A stretch of 64,000 nucleotides of DNA from Kribbella pratensis (GCF_004366075.1 NZ_SODU01000001.1:2067134-2131133), one strand, 5' to 3'. Shown: positions 1 to 8,602, counted from the first letter of the stretch. A program made the numbers and translations. The notes: generated by a model from the sequence alone, not told the origin.

Positions 1-270
1 TCCTGGACCGACCATCGCCCGACGGTCCTCAAGCTCCTCTTCCGTCCCGTCTTCGGCAACCGCGCCCCACGCAACGCCCACGGCATCCACACCACCCTGA
101 CCCGGCTGAAACCGCCGCCGAAACAACCGCGCGAGCCTGATTCACCTCCTGCCCAGCCGGAGCGGGTTTGGAGGAGTGGACGGCTTGTTGGTAATCTGGC
201 TCGTCGCGTGTTCACGGGTGGTGCTCAGCCGTGCGCCGCACCACCTTCCGTAATGACCGCATACTCCTGA
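1..270 (+). CDS. Possible C-terminal end of an unidentified protein (5' truncated)
   Basis: A reading frame is open from the first base to a TGA at 268-270, ending 15 bases before rpsT. Its first 45 or so codons have the G/C-rich third positions typical of coding DNA here; after about base 140 this bias disappears, so either the tail is poorly conserved or the true gene end is obscured. The visible peptide contains LKLLFRPVFGNRAPRNAHG followed by a Pro/Lys-rich stretch. I do not recognise a family. The low-bias part probably also carries the rpsT promoter. Confidence 0.3.
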   Translation, partial: SWTDHRPTVLKLLFRPVFGNRAPRNAHGIHTTLTRLKPPPKQPREPDSPPAQPERVWRSGRLVGNLARRVFTGGAQPCAAPPSVMTAYS

Positions 271-285
271 TCGAGGCTCTTCTTC

Positions 286-546
286 GTGGCGAACATCAAG
301 TCCCAGATCAAGCGCAACCGCCAGAACGAGGCTGCGCGACTTCGCAACAAGTCGGTGAAGTCGACCCTCAAGACGGCTGTTCGCCGCTTCCACGAGGCCG
401 TTGAGGCCGGCGAGGCCGAGAAGGCCACCGAGACCGCCCGCAAGGCCGGTCGGCTGCTCGACAAGGCCGTCAGCAAGGGCGTCATCCACGCCAACCAGGC
501 GGCGAACCGCAAGTCGGCCCTCTTCAAGAAGGCCGCTTCCCTCTAA
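286..546 (+). CDS. rpsT: 30S ribosomal protein S20
   Basis: S20 is a primary 16S rRNA-binding protein of the small ribosomal subunit. The 86-residue product is of normal family length, begins [18 protein letters not shown] and is rich in Lys/Arg and Ala, with the helical pattern of the family. The start is GTG at 286, with a GAGG about ten bases upstream. A perfect intrinsic terminator follows 32 bases after the stop, so the gene is likely monocistronic. In many bacteria rpsT lies beside holA, as here, where holA is convergent. Identification is secure. Confidence 0.97.
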   Translation: MANIKSQIKRNRQNEAARLRNKSVKSTLKTAVRRFHEAVEAGEAEKATETARKAGRLLDKAVSKGVIHANQAANRKSALFKKAASL

Positions 547-578
547 CACCAGGGCCGCGTCCCCGGACGCACCCCGCC

Positions 579-616
579 AACGATCGGCCAGTCCCCGCGA
601 CCGGCCGATCGTTTTT
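579..616 (+). terminator. Intrinsic terminator of rpsT
   Basis: An 11-bp perfect stem (AACGATCGGCC at 579-589 with GGCCGATCGTT at 603-613) and a 13-base loop run directly into T residues 612-616. It sits 32 bases after the rpsT stop and is the clearest rho-independent terminator in the window. Confidence 0.93.
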
Positions 617-635
617 GCGTCCCCAGGGCCAGGTC

Positions 636-811
636 GAGCGGTTGGTCAGCCCCAGCCGTAGCGATGGCAGGTTGTCAGCAGCCGTGTAGGTGGTCAGCGG
701 GGGCCGTGACGATGGGCAGGGTTTGTCCGCGGCCGTGGGCAGGGTTTATCCCGGCGGCGGTGGGCAGGTTTGTCAGCGCCCGCGGGCAGGTGGTTAGCGG
801 CGGCCGTGGGC
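636..811. repeat. Degenerate tandem repeats at the 3' end of holA
   Basis: About seven imperfect units of 20-30 bases share the core GCCGTGGGCAGGTTTGTCAG (examples near 655, 681, 702, 732, 757 and 781). They fill the space between the rpsT terminator and the holA stop codon at 794-796 and slightly enter holA. They carry no open frame of note. Function unknown; they may be a terminator-like or recombination-derived repeat. Confidence 0.6.
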
Positions 812-1792
812 TCGGGTGATGGTGAGGACCATGCGTTCCAAGGCGTAGCCGGCGTCGCCCGAGGCGCCCTTGACGTCCGCGTCGGCCTGCGCGACTGCCT
901 TGATCGCGGTGGCGAGACCACCCGGAGTCCAGCTGCGCGACTGCTGCTTGAGCTGCTTGAGCTTCCACGGCGGTACGCCGACCTCGCGCGCCAGGTCCGC
1001 CTCCCGCATCCCACTCGGCGCACTCGAGTACTTCGCCAGCCCCCGCAACCCGCCCGCCATCGCGCTCGTCACCAGCACCGGCGCCACACCGCAGTCCAAC
1101 GCCCACCGCAGCTGCTCCAGCGCCGGCTCCGTCCGACCGGCGATCGCCGCATCCGCGACCGCGAAGCTCGTGACCTCCGCACGCCCACCGAAGTACTGCC
1201 CGATCAGCTGAGTCGTCACAGCCTGACCGCCAGAGTCCGACACCAACTGCGAACACGCGCCGGCCAGCGCCCGCAGGTCGTGACCGACCGCGTCCACCAG
1301 CGCCGACGCCGCCCCTTCGTCGACCGTCCCACCGTGCAGCCGGATCTCTCCCGCCACGAACTGCGGAAGCTCCCACGCCTTCGGCGCGGTCGCGACGACC
1401 TCGGTGACCGATGCCTTCCGCAACTTGTCGAGGACGCCCTTCCCCTTCTGCCCACCGGAGTGCACCAGCACGGCGAGTACGTCGTCGGACGGCGAACCGG
1501 CGTACTCGATCAGATGCGGCGCCATCTCACTCGGCAGGTTCTCCAGCCCGCGTAGCACCAGCACCCGCTCGGTCGCGAACAACGACGGCCCGGTCAGCTC
1601 CGCGAACACCCCGACGTCCAGCGTCGACGCCTCGAGATCCGTCACCTCGACCGCGCTGTCGCCGGCGTCCGCCGCGTTCTTCGACACCGCCGCGATCGCC
1701 GACCGCACGGCCCGATCCGCCAGGAACGACTCGGTCCCGGTCACGAGGAGCACATCGCCGAGCTTCGGCGCAGAACCTTTACGAGCAGCCAC
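794..1792 (-). CDS. holA: DNA polymerase III delta subunit
   Basis: The delta subunit opens the sliding clamp as part of the clamp loader. The product has the family's N-terminal signature LGDVLLVTGTESFLADRAV, an AAA+-like body without a Walker A motif (normal for delta), and the C-terminal helical collar domain with FGGRAEVTSFAVADA and the LRWALDCGVAPVLV region. I prefer the GTG at 1792 (332 residues, usual length). An ATG at 1864 in the same frame (356 residues) has a nearer GAGG but would overlap the divergent isochorismatase start. Convergent to rpsT. Confidence 0.9.
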   Translation of the reverse strand: MAARKGSAPKLGDVLLVTGTESFLADRAVRSAIAAVSKNAADAGDSAVEVTDLEASTLDVGVFAELTGPSLFATERVLVLRGLENLPSEMAPHLIEYAGSPSDDVLAVLVHSGGQKGKGVLDKLRKASVTEVVATAPKAWELPQFVAGEIRLHGGTVDEGAASALVDAVGHDLRALAGACSQLVSDSGGQAVTTQLIGQYFGGRAEVTSFAVADAAIAGRTEPALEQLRWALDCGVAPVLVTSAMAGGLRGLAKYSSAPSGMREADLAREVGVPPWKLKQLKQQSRSWTPGGLATAIKAVAQADADVKGASGDAGYALERMVLTITRAHGRR

Positions 1793-1862
1793 CCCGTCAG
1801 CATCCCACGCCCTCCGGACAATCCCGGTGCGGCCCCGCAGCAAACCGGCGAGGATGGCGGCC

Positions 1863-2432
1863 ATGACCTCACCCGTCGCGATGGCCTCGCCCGTCGACGC
1901 CTTGGTTCTTGTCGATCTGCAGACCGCGTTCGTCTCCGGCCCCGACGCAGTACCCGGCGCCGCTGACCTCCTGGATCGGACAAGCGACCTGCTGGACCGG
2001 GCCCGGGTCGCCGGCGCGGTCGTCGTACATCTGCAGAACGATGGTCCACCCGGCGCTGACGACGAGCCCGGCACGCCCGGCTGGGAGCTGTACCTGCCGC
2101 TCAAGCCAGGCCCGCGCGAGCACGTGATCCGCAAGCCACGCGACGACGGCTTCGACTCGACACCGCTCGGGGAGATCCTGGTGTCAGCCGGCGTACGCTC
2201 GCTCGCCATCTGCGGCGTCATGTCAGAGATGTGCGTACACGCGACCGCAAAAACCGCACTCGCCCGCGGCTACCGAGTCGTTCTCCCGTACGACGCCCAC
2301 GCCACGTACGACGTACCCGCCGTCCCCGGCGTAGCGGACCAGATCCCAGCCCACATCGTCTCCCGAGTAGCCGCCTGGTCCCTGGGCGACCAACCCGAAA
2401 ACACCACCCCAACCTCCGCCGTCACCTTCTAA
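1863..2432 (+). CDS. Isochorismatase-like cysteine hydrolase
   Basis: A 189-residue protein of the isochorismatase/nicotinamidase fold, cytosolic, cleaving an amide or vinyl-ether type substrate. The catalytic triad is visible: Asp18 in LVLVDLQTAF, a candidate Lys at about 91 in HVIRKPRDD, and Cys124 in ICGVMSEMCVHATA, with the cis-peptide-type GVMSEMCV turn of the family. The substrate cannot be assigned. The ATG at 1863 abuts the alternative holA start; a second in-frame ATG at 1881 is possible. Its 3' end overlaps the convergent comEC by 11 bases. Confidence 0.85.
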   Translation: MTSPVAMASPVDALVLVDLQTAFVSGPDAVPGAADLLDRTSDLLDRARVAGAVVVHLQNDGPPGADDEPGTPGWELYLPLKPGPREHVIRKPRDDGFDSTPLGEILVSAGVRSLAICGVMSEMCVHATAKTALARGYRVVLPYDAHATYDVPAVPGVADQIPAHIVSRVAAWSLGDQPENTTPTSAVTF

Positions 2433-5139
2433 CTCCCTCGTGCAGCCGTGGGTGGGTGGTTAAGGCGAGGTGGTTGTTGGTGTTGGTGACGACAAGCGGA
2501 CCGCTGACGTTGGTCGTGGCTGTTCGGACCGCGTCGTGGGACAGAAGGTCCAGGGTCCTCGGTGCCGGGTGTCCGTAGTCGTTGTCGCGCCCGGCTGAGA
2601 TGAGCGCCAACCGCGCGTTCGCCGCGGCGATGAACCCAGGATCCTGCTGAGCCGATCCATGGTGCGGAACCTTCAACACATCCGCCCGCAGGTCGACTCC
2701 CGTCGCCACAACGGCACGCTGCGACTCAGGCTCCAGGTCGCCGGTGAGCAGGATCCGGAGGCCGTCGAGCTCGACCATCATCGCGATGCTGGCATTGTTC
2801 TCCGGCGATCCCTCATCCGTGGACGTCGCCGACGACGTACCGGGCGGAGGCAGTGCCGGCACCTTCGCCGGCCACAGCGTCGTCCACCTCACCTCCCCCA
2901 CGACCCGTTGCTCCCGAAATGCGACCGTCCGCACAACCACCCCGTGCCGCGACGCCAACTCAACGACCCGGTCGTACTCGGCCCGCGGCGAGGAGTACGG
3001 CGTCACCTCGATCTCGCCCACCCGTCGATCGTTCAGTACGCCGGCCAGCCCGCCGACATGATCCGCGTGGAAGTGGCTCAGCACGACGACCGGGATGTAC
3101 TTGATGTCCAGGTCCTTCAGACACCGATCCATCGCCGCCGGATCCGGCCCGGTGTCGACGACAACCGCCGTACGATCACCCGCCCGCAACACCAGACCGT
3201 CTCCCTGTCCGACATCACACACGACGAACAACCAGTCGTCGGGCGGCCATCCGAGCGATCCGACAGGACGCAGTACGACGACCGCGAGCAGGATCACCGC
3301 GAGGATCATCGCAATCGGGCGAGCCAGGATGCGGTGCAGACCCAGTACGAGCGCCAGGCAGAGCACCGCCAGTACGGCGACACCGACCACCGTCGCCGGC
3401 CACGCGTTGGCGGCGCCCGGGAGGTCCGCGCCTTCGCGGGCAACCAGGATGATCCAGCGGGCCGGCCATCCGGCAGCCCAGCCGACGACCTGCGCCAATT
3501 GACTGCTCACCAGGGCGGCTCCGGCCGTGACGAACCCGAGAATCGTGGCCGGGCCGACCATTGGACCCGCCAACAGGTTGGCGGCGACGGCGATCAATGA
3601 CACTTCGCCCGACAGCCACGCGACAATCGGTGTACAGGCGAGCTGCGCGGCAAGCGGGCACGAGATCGCGTCGGCCAGCCAGTCAGGCATCCACTTCGCC
3701 AACGCATCCCGCCAACCAGGTCCGAGCAGGATGATGCCCGCTGTCGCGAGCACCGACAGCGCGAACCCGGCCGAACGGGCGAGCGACGTGTCCAGTAGCA
3801 GCAACACGATCACTGCGACCGACAGACTGCGTACGGCGCGGCGCCGCCCGCCCCCGCTGGTCATCGCCACCAACGCGATCAGTCCCATCGCGGCCGCCCG
3901 CAGGACGCTCGGCTGTGGTCTGGCGAGGACGATGAACACGACGACCGTCGACAACCCGACCACGGTCAGCCCGCGCGCTCGCACACCGATCAGGCGCGCC
4001 AGCGGGAGGAGGAACGCGAGCAGGAGCGTCAGGTTGGTCCCTGAGACGGCGGACAGGTGCGTCAGGCCCGTGGTTTGGAAGTCTGCGTTCAGGTCGGTTG
4101 ACACGCCCGAGACGTCGCCCATGACGAGTGCGGGGACGAGCCCGCGAACGTCCTCGGGCTCACCAGCGACCGCATCTCGCAGTCCTGCTCGGACCCGCTC
4201 AGCCGCACGCAGCCACCACGGTGGCTCGTCTACTGTCCGCGGCGGCGACCTGGTGGAGAGCATCGCGGCCACCTCGGCACCACCTTCTACTTGCTCGAGC
4301 CTCCCGTTCGCGTCGACATGCTGGCCGTACCTGACGCGCTCCCATTTCGCAGTACCTACAACCAGCACCGGCGTCCGCACCCGTTCCCGGATCGCGTTCT
4401 CCGAGCCGGCGCGACTGCGGATCTCCTCGATGGTCGCCCTGACCACGACATACGGCGGCCGTCTACTGGTGGTGCTCTGCCGGAGCGACGGATCCCCGTC
4501 GATCTTGAGCCGGACGGTGACCGTCGCCGAGTGGGTCGCGAGTTCCTGCACGGGTCCCGCGCGAAGGGCGGCGGTGTGCAGCCCGGCTGCTATCGCCAGC
4601 CCACCCACAACAACCAACGAACCCACAACCACCCAACCAGCCATCCAGCGACTGGCATGTCGGAATGCTGCAGTTCTGGAGCCAAGGTTCGGCCGTCGGA
4701 GGATCAGCCCGAGCGTCGCGGCGAGTGCCAGCGCGAGGCCGGCGACACTCCCGCCGACGATTGGCGCCTGACCGACCAGCACCGCCGCGGCCAGCCAACC
4801 CACAGCTGCCGGGATGAGCAGCCGCGCATCGAGCCGCTCACCCTCGCCCGCCTCCGCAGAGGCGGGTTCACCAGCGTCTGCGATTGACTCATCAGCCTCC
4901 GCGGGCGCTGGCGTTCGAACAGGTACATGGGTTGGTGTGGGGCCGGGCTCGGAGGTCGACGTGCGGGTTGGTCCGGACGTTGATGCGTGAGTTGGCGTGC
5001 GCGTTGGCGCGGAGGTTGCTGCGGGCGTTGGCGCGAGTGGGTGGTTGGGTGGGTTGGTCGCGGGTGGGTTGGTCGCGGGCGGGTCGGTCGCGGGTGGGTC
5101 GGTCGCGGGCGGGTTGTTCGCGGGGTTAGGTGCGGACAT
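2422..5139 (-). CDS. comEC: ComEC/Rec2-type DNA-uptake channel
   Basis: A 905-residue membrane protein that in competent bacteria carries single-stranded DNA across the membrane. After a Pro/Thr-rich N-terminal tail come predicted membrane segments with the small N-terminal domain, the competence domain (GLVPALVMGDVSGV, then LTHLSAVSGTNLTL), and a C-terminal metallo-beta-lactamase-like domain with VVVLSHFHADHVGG, whose HxHxDH motif is intact. The ATG at 5139 overlaps the end of comEA by 14 bases, so the two are co-translated. The tail contains tandem PPAT(D/N) pentapeptides. Competence is not established for most actinomycetes, so function is inferred from family. Confidence 0.93.
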   Translation of the reverse strand: MSAPNPANNPPATDPPATDPPATNPPATNPPNHPLAPTPAATSAPTRTPTHASTSGPTRTSTSEPGPTPTHVPVRTPAPAEADESIADAGEPASAEAGEGERLDARLLIPAAVGWLAAAVLVGQAPIVGGSVAGLALALAATLGLILRRPNLGSRTAAFRHASRWMAGWVVVGSLVVVGGLAIAAGLHTAALRAGPVQELATHSATVTVRLKIDGDPSLRQSTTSRRPPYVVVRATIEEIRSRAGSENAIRERVRTPVLVVGTAKWERVRYGQHVDANGRLEQVEGGAEVAAMLSTRSPPRTVDEPPWWLRAAERVRAGLRDAVAGEPEDVRGLVPALVMGDVSGVSTDLNADFQTTGLTHLSAVSGTNLTLLLAFLLPLARLIGVRARGLTVVGLSTVVVFIVLARPQPSVLRAAAMGLIALVAMTSGGGRRRAVRSLSVAVIVLLLLDTSLARSAGFALSVLATAGIILLGPGWRDALAKWMPDWLADAISCPLAAQLACTPIVAWLSGEVSLIAVAANLLAGPMVGPATILGFVTAGAALVSSQLAQVVGWAAGWPARWIILVAREGADLPGAANAWPATVVGVAVLAVLCLALVLGLHRILARPIAMILAVILLAVVVLRPVGSLGWPPDDWLFVVCDVGQGDGLVLRAGDRTAVVVDTGPDPAAMDRCLKDLDIKYIPVVVLSHFHADHVGGLAGVLNDRRVGEIEVTPYSSPRAEYDRVVELASRHGVVVRTVAFREQRVVGEVRWTTLWPAKVPALPPPGTSSATSTDEGSPENNASIAMMVELDGLRILLTGDLEPESQRAVVATGVDLRADVLKVPHHGSAQQDPGFIAAANARLALISAGRDNDYGHPAPRTLDLLSHDAVRTATTNVSGPLVVTNTNNHLALTTHPRLHEGVRR
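5043..5123. repeat. 15-bp tandem repeats encoding PPATD/PPATN in ComEC
   Basis: About five copies of a 15-base unit resembling GGTCGCGGGCGGGTC encode successive PPATD or PPATN pentapeptides in the N-terminal tail of ComEC. Being a multiple of three, they can expand or contract without breaking the frame. Confidence 0.75.
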
Positions 5140-6436
5140 GGGGTTTTAGGGAGTCGAATTTCTTGGGACCTACGCCGGGGACCTCCTGGAGTTGGTCGAT
5201 GGTTGTGAAGGGGCCGTTCTGGGTGCGGTAGTCGAGGATTCGTTGGGCAAGAACGGGGCCTACTCCGGGGAGGGCGTCGAGTTGGGCGAGGGTGGCGGTG
5301 TTGAGGTTGACGGGGGCGTTGGGGGCTGAGGACGGGCTTGAGCCCGCAGTTGGCGATGGTTGGTTTGGGGGTGGGGGTTGGGTGGTGGCGCCGACGATGA
5401 TTTGTTCGCCGTCGGTTACCTGGCGGGCGAGGTTGAGGGTGGTGAGGTCTACGCCGCGGAGTGGGCCACCGGCGAGGGTGAGTACGTCGGCTACGCGGGA
5501 GCCTGCTGGAGCGCGGATGAGGCCGGGGCGGCGGACCTTTCCTGCGACGTGGACCACGACGGGTGGTTGACCGGACGAGGTTCCGGTGCCGGGCGTCTGG
5601 TTGATGCCGGGGGTTTGGTTGGCGCCTGGTGTCTGGTTGGGGTCGGCGGTTTGGTTGGCGGCTGGCTGGGTTTGCGATGATGCAGGGCCGGGTTGGTTGG
5701 CTGGCTGGCTTACTGCCGAGCCTGTGGTTGTGGTGGTTGGGCGGGTGTCGGGGAGGGGCTCGGGACGGGCTCGGAGGAAGGTCCAGGCGGCCCAGGTCAG
5801 GCCGAGGGCGAGCACCAAGGCCAGGACGGCGATGTGGCGTGGGGTGAGGGTCCAGCGGGCGTCGCGTAGTCGATCGGGTCGGGGTTGTTCGGGGGTCCAT
5901 CCGCCTCGCACCTCATCACGCTCCTCCGGATATTCGTCTGGACGGTTCCTGTCGCTCGGTTGCCTGCTATAGGGGTGTATGCCGCGATCAGCCGTGGCGG
6001 GCGCATCACCCGGGTTGCCGATGCGAGCGGTCCACTGAGCCGTCGTCTGCCCGGCGGAGGTCTGCGCAATGGAGGTCTGCGCGGCGGAGATCTGCGCGGC
6101 TGGGATTCGCTCGGTTGGGATTCGCTCGGTTGGGATCCGCTCGGCGGCGATTTGGTCGGCGCGGGCTCGGTCGGCGGGGATCCAACCCCCAGCGGTCCGC
6201 CCGGCTGCGGCGGCAGTGTTCCCGGCGGGGGGCCAACCGCCGGCGGTCCGCTCGGTTGCGGCGGCAGGCTTGCCGGCGGGGGTTTGCTCGGCGGCGGGTT
6301 GGTCGGCTGGGGTGTGGTCGGCGGACGGGGTGTGAAGGTGGGGGGCGGTTGGGTGTGGGGGGCGGGGGGTTAGGCGGGCGAGGGCTCGGGCTCGGGCGGC
6401 CGGGTCGAGGGGTGGGGTGCGGCGGAAGACCTTCAC
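5126..6436 (-). CDS. comEA: ComEA-type helix-hairpin-helix DNA-binding protein
   Basis: A membrane-anchored DNA receptor that would hand DNA to ComEC. Domains in order: a long low-complexity region with degenerate five-residue repeats (ERIPT type), a single membrane helix near residue 200 (HIAVLALVLALGLTWAAW), an NQTPG repeat linker, an SLBB domain beginning VVVHVAGKVRRPGLI, and a C-terminal double HhH with VNLNTATLAQLDALPGVGP and LQEVPGVGPKKF. At 436 residues it is long for the family because of the linkers. I chose the GTG at 6436, where MKVFRRTPPLDPAARA begins, though no good ribosome site is visible; an upstream start cannot be excluded. Confidence 0.9.
   Translation of the reverse strand: MKVFRRTPPLDPAARARALARLTPRPPHPTAPHLHTPSADHTPADQPAAEQTPAGKPAAATERTAGGWPPAGNTAAAAGRTAGGWIPADRARADQIAAERIPTERIPTERIPAAQISAAQTSIAQTSAGQTTAQWTARIGNPGDAPATADRGIHPYSRQPSDRNRPDEYPEERDEVRGGWTPEQPRPDRLRDARWTLTPRHIAVLALVLALGLTWAAWTFLRARPEPLPDTRPTTTTTGSAVSQPANQPGPASSQTQPAANQTADPNQTPGANQTPGINQTPGTGTSSGQPPVVVHVAGKVRRPGLIRAPAGSRVADVLTLAGGPLRGVDLTTLNLARQVTDGEQIIVGATTQPPPPNQPSPTAGSSPSSAPNAPVNLNTATLAQLDALPGVGPVLAQRILDYRTQNGPFTTIDQLQEVPGVGPKKFDSLKPHVRT
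6102..6146. repeat. 15-bp tandem repeat inside comEA
   Basis: Two identical copies of GGGATTCGCTCGGTT (6102-6116, 6117-6131) and a third diverged copy (6132-6146) encode the repeated TERIP segment of the ComEA linker. Neighbouring sequence on both sides is a more decayed form of the same repeat. Confidence 0.8.
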
Positions 6437-6820
6437 GCCCAAAGAAGGTACGAGTCCGCGGCGACCGTGAAACCGCGACTTGAAAGCTGTGGAGAAACCT
6501 CCGGCTCGCGCCGGGAACAAAGGATCGCGGGCCGGCTGAGGGCGGTGGCCGGCCAGCCGGGCGCGGCAGCGTTGGTTGGCCCGTGGGACTCGAGACACCC
6601 GGTGGGGCCATGAACAGGACGTAGCGGCGCTTCTGTCCGATGTGTGGGTCGTGATCGGTCGATCTGGGGTCGTGCGACAGGCAGCCGTGGGTCGGCAGCT
6701 GCTATTGCGTGTCCCCAGTCACCAGCACCTGTCCCCATCCCCCACCATCGCCCGCCGTCGCCCTCACCGTCGTCCCACCGTCGCCCCAGTGGTCGGCCTC
6801 CACCCGTCGAGCGGCCGACG

Positions 6821-6890
6821 GGTTGTCCCCTCGTGTGGTGGGTTCTCTACTGATGGACGACGGGAGAACCCTGCACACGAGGGGATAACC
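6821..6890. repeat. Long imperfect inverted repeat (17 + 8 bp arms)
   Basis: Outer arms 6821-6837 and 6874-6890 match over 17 bases with one mismatch (GGTTGTCCCCTCGTGTG against GGTTATCCCCTCGTGTG). After a 2-base bulge, inner arms GGGTTCTC (6840-6847) and GAGAACCC (6864-6871) pair perfectly around a 16-base loop. It lacks a T-run, so it is not a standard terminator. It could be a structured RNA, a decayed small mobile element, or an operator. Confidence 0.85.
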
Positions 6891-7005
6891 CCGGCTCTGC
6901 TGACTGCGCTCGGGGCGGCCTCGAAGGGTCGGTTCGGCCGTCGCGCGAAACGCTGCCGTGTCCGGGATCGCGCCGAGTCGTGGCGTTTGGTTGGCCACGG
7001 GAATG

Positions 7006-7065
7006 TCGAGTCGTGGATCGAGGCTGCGTCTGGCGGCCGTCGACACGCCGGAATCCACGACTCGA
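7006..7065. repeat. Inverted repeat with 13-bp perfect arms
   Basis: TCGAGTCGTGGAT at 7006-7018 is repeated in inverse orientation as ATCCACGACTCGA at 7053-7065, separated by 34 bases. A further direct copy of GAGTCGTGG lies near 6974. It sits just downstream of degV. Function unknown. Confidence 0.8.
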
Positions 7066-7153
7066 GGAACGTGGGCGACGGCGGTCGACGGCGGCGTGGC
7101 GAGGCCGCGGACCAGGCCATCGGGTGGGGCAGGCGGGCGGCCGGGGGCGGCGG

Positions 7154-7996
7154 TTAGTGGGGGCTTACTACTACGGCTAGGAGGCCGGGGCCTACGTGGG
7201 CTCCTATTACGGCGCCTACTTCTCGGAGGACTATTTCGTCGGCCTGGGGGAGGCGGGTGGCTAGGTTGTCGGCCAGGGTTTGGGCTTTTTCCAGGTTGGC
7301 GAGGTGGTGGACGGCGATCTGGACGGGGGTGTCGCCGGCGCGTTGGACGGCGATGTCGGCGAGGCGGGCGATGGCTCGGCTGGAGGTGCGGACCTTTTCG
7401 AGGGGGACGATCCGGCCGCCGCTGATGGTGAGCAGTGGCTTGACCGCCAGCGCCGTACCGAGGAGTGCCTGGGCGGCGCCGATGCGGCCGCCGCGGCGGA
7501 GGTATTCGAGGGTGTCCACGTAGAAGTACGACGAGATGGACTTCATCCGGGCGCGGGCGGCGGCTTCGACCGCGATGGCGTCCTCTCCGGCGGCGGCCGC
7601 GGCGGCCGCGGCGAGGACCGGGAACCCGAGGCCCATGCCGAGCGAGCGGGAATCGACCACATGGACCGGGATCGTGGACTCCTTGGCGCCGATCATCGCG
7701 GCCTCGAACGTGCCGGACATGTCGCCGGACAGATGGATCGAGACGATCGCCTCGGCGCCGTCCGCGGCGCACGCGGCGTACGTGTCGGCAAAGGTCTGCG
7801 GCGCCGGTCGGCTGGTCGAGACCGGTGTGAACGTCTTCAGTGCCTCCGCGACCGCGTCCGCCGATGTGGCGCCGTCGTCGTACGACGTCCCGCCGATCAC
7901 GACCTGGAGCGGTACGACGGTCAGCGGGTGGCGGAGCAGCTCGTGCGTGGACAGACCGGCCGTGGAGTCGGTGACGACCTGCACGCGGGCTGCCAT
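7154..7996 (-). CDS. DegV family fatty-acid-binding protein
   Basis: A 280-residue cytosolic protein of the DegV fold, which binds a fatty acid and in some bacteria presents it to fatty-acid kinase. Family signatures are visible: VVTDSTAGLS near the start, the TSYDDG loop, SIHLSGDMSGTFEAA, and VVDSRSLGMGLGFPV. Length is normal. The ATG at 7996 is preceded by TAACCT and then exactly six bases, with no ribosome site, so the mRNA is probably leaderless. Other DegV proteins may differ in the lipid bound; the ligand cannot be read from sequence. Confidence 0.9.
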   Translation of the reverse strand: MAARVQVVTDSTAGLSTHELLRHPLTVVPLQVVIGGTSYDDGATSADAVAEALKTFTPVSTSRPAPQTFADTYAACAADGAEAIVSIHLSGDMSGTFEAAMIGAKESTIPVHVVDSRSLGMGLGFPVLAAAAAAAAGEDAIAVEAAARARMKSISSYFYVDTLEYLRRGGRIGAAQALLGTALAVKPLLTISGGRIVPLEKVRTSSRAIARLADIAVQRAGDTPVQIAVHHLANLEKAQTLADNLATRLPQADEIVLREVGAVIGAHVGPGLLAVVVSPH

Positions 7997-8049
7997 GCAG
8001 CGAGGTTACCGGACAGTTAATGTCCTGGCGCAGTGCCAAACTCGACAAG

Positions 8050-8568
8050 ATGAAGGAGACAGCGACCGAAGTCACACAGTTGCAGGAGCTTCTCGACGCG
8101 GCGTACGAGCGGTCTACGGAGCATCTGCGCAACATCATCACGGGGCCGCGGCGGCTGGATGCCGGGGAGCTGGTGCAGGTTCTGACCGGGATGTGCACGC
8201 TGAACCTGGCCACCGTGACCGCGCGTGGTGAGCCGCGGATCAGCGCCGTGGACGGGCACTTCCTGCACGCACGGTTGGTGTTCACGACGTCGGCATCGGC
8301 GGCGAAGGCGCGGCACCTGAAGAAGCGTCCCGCGGCGAGCATCTCGTACGTCGACGGCGAACGGATCGGGGTGTTCAGCCACGGGAACGTCGAGTTCCTG
8401 ACCGCGGATCACCCGGACTTCGCCGAGATCGAGGCGCACCTCACCAACCACTACGGCAGCTCGCCGTCGAGCTGGGGCGACGACATCGTCTACTGCCGCC
8501 TCCAGCCCTCGTGGATGGTCGGCTACGCGTTCGACAAGTCGGCTGTGCTGGAAACACCAGCGAGGTGA
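8050..8568 (+). CDS. Pyridoxamine 5'-phosphate oxidase-fold protein
   Basis: A 172-residue flavin- or F420-binding split-barrel protein. The motif TLNLATVTARGEPRISAVDG is the typical first strands of the PPOX fold, followed by LVFTTSASAAKARHLKKRP and ISYVDGERIGVFSHG. The substrate is unknown; members include deazaflavin-dependent reductases and general stress proteins. I prefer the ATG at 8050 (MKETATEV) because family members begin near there; an ATG at 8020 is in frame. The stop codon lies inside the 5' arm of the following hairpin. Confidence 0.8.
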   Translation: MKETATEVTQLQELLDAAYERSTEHLRNIITGPRRLDAGELVQVLTGMCTLNLATVTARGEPRISAVDGHFLHARLVFTTSASAAKARHLKKRPAASISYVDGERIGVFSHGNVEFLTADHPDFAEIEAHLTNHYGSSPSSWGDDIVYCRLQPSWMVGYAFDKSAVLETPAR

Positions 8569-8602
8569 AGGCCACCCCTCCCGGGACCTTCACCTCGCTT
8601 TG
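8561..8602 (+). terminator. Hairpin terminator overlapping the stop codon
   Basis: CGAGGTGAAGG (8561-8571) pairs perfectly with CCTTCACCTCG (8587-8597), an 11-bp stem with a 15-base loop followed by a short CTTTGGTT tract. The TGA stop at 8566-8568 is in the 5' arm. Confidence 0.7.

Larger units (their letters stand above)
6437..7153. other. 717-base gap between degV and comEA with two inverted repeats, no convincing gene
   Basis: I find no frame here with both normal third-codon bias and a plausible start; the open frames are Arg/Pro-rich shadows. The notable content is a long hairpin at 6821-6890 and a second inverted repeat at 7006-7065. The part nearest comEA presumably holds its promoter, but no clear -35/-10 pair is visible to me. 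Confidence 0.55.

Noticed and set aside
6006..6611. Pentapeptide-repeat-like protein (A(D/N)LxX pattern) in other frames of comEA
   Set aside because: The pattern is produced by reading the 15-base comEA repeats in shifted frames; the comEA frame has the coding bias and ends in intact SLBB and HhH domains.
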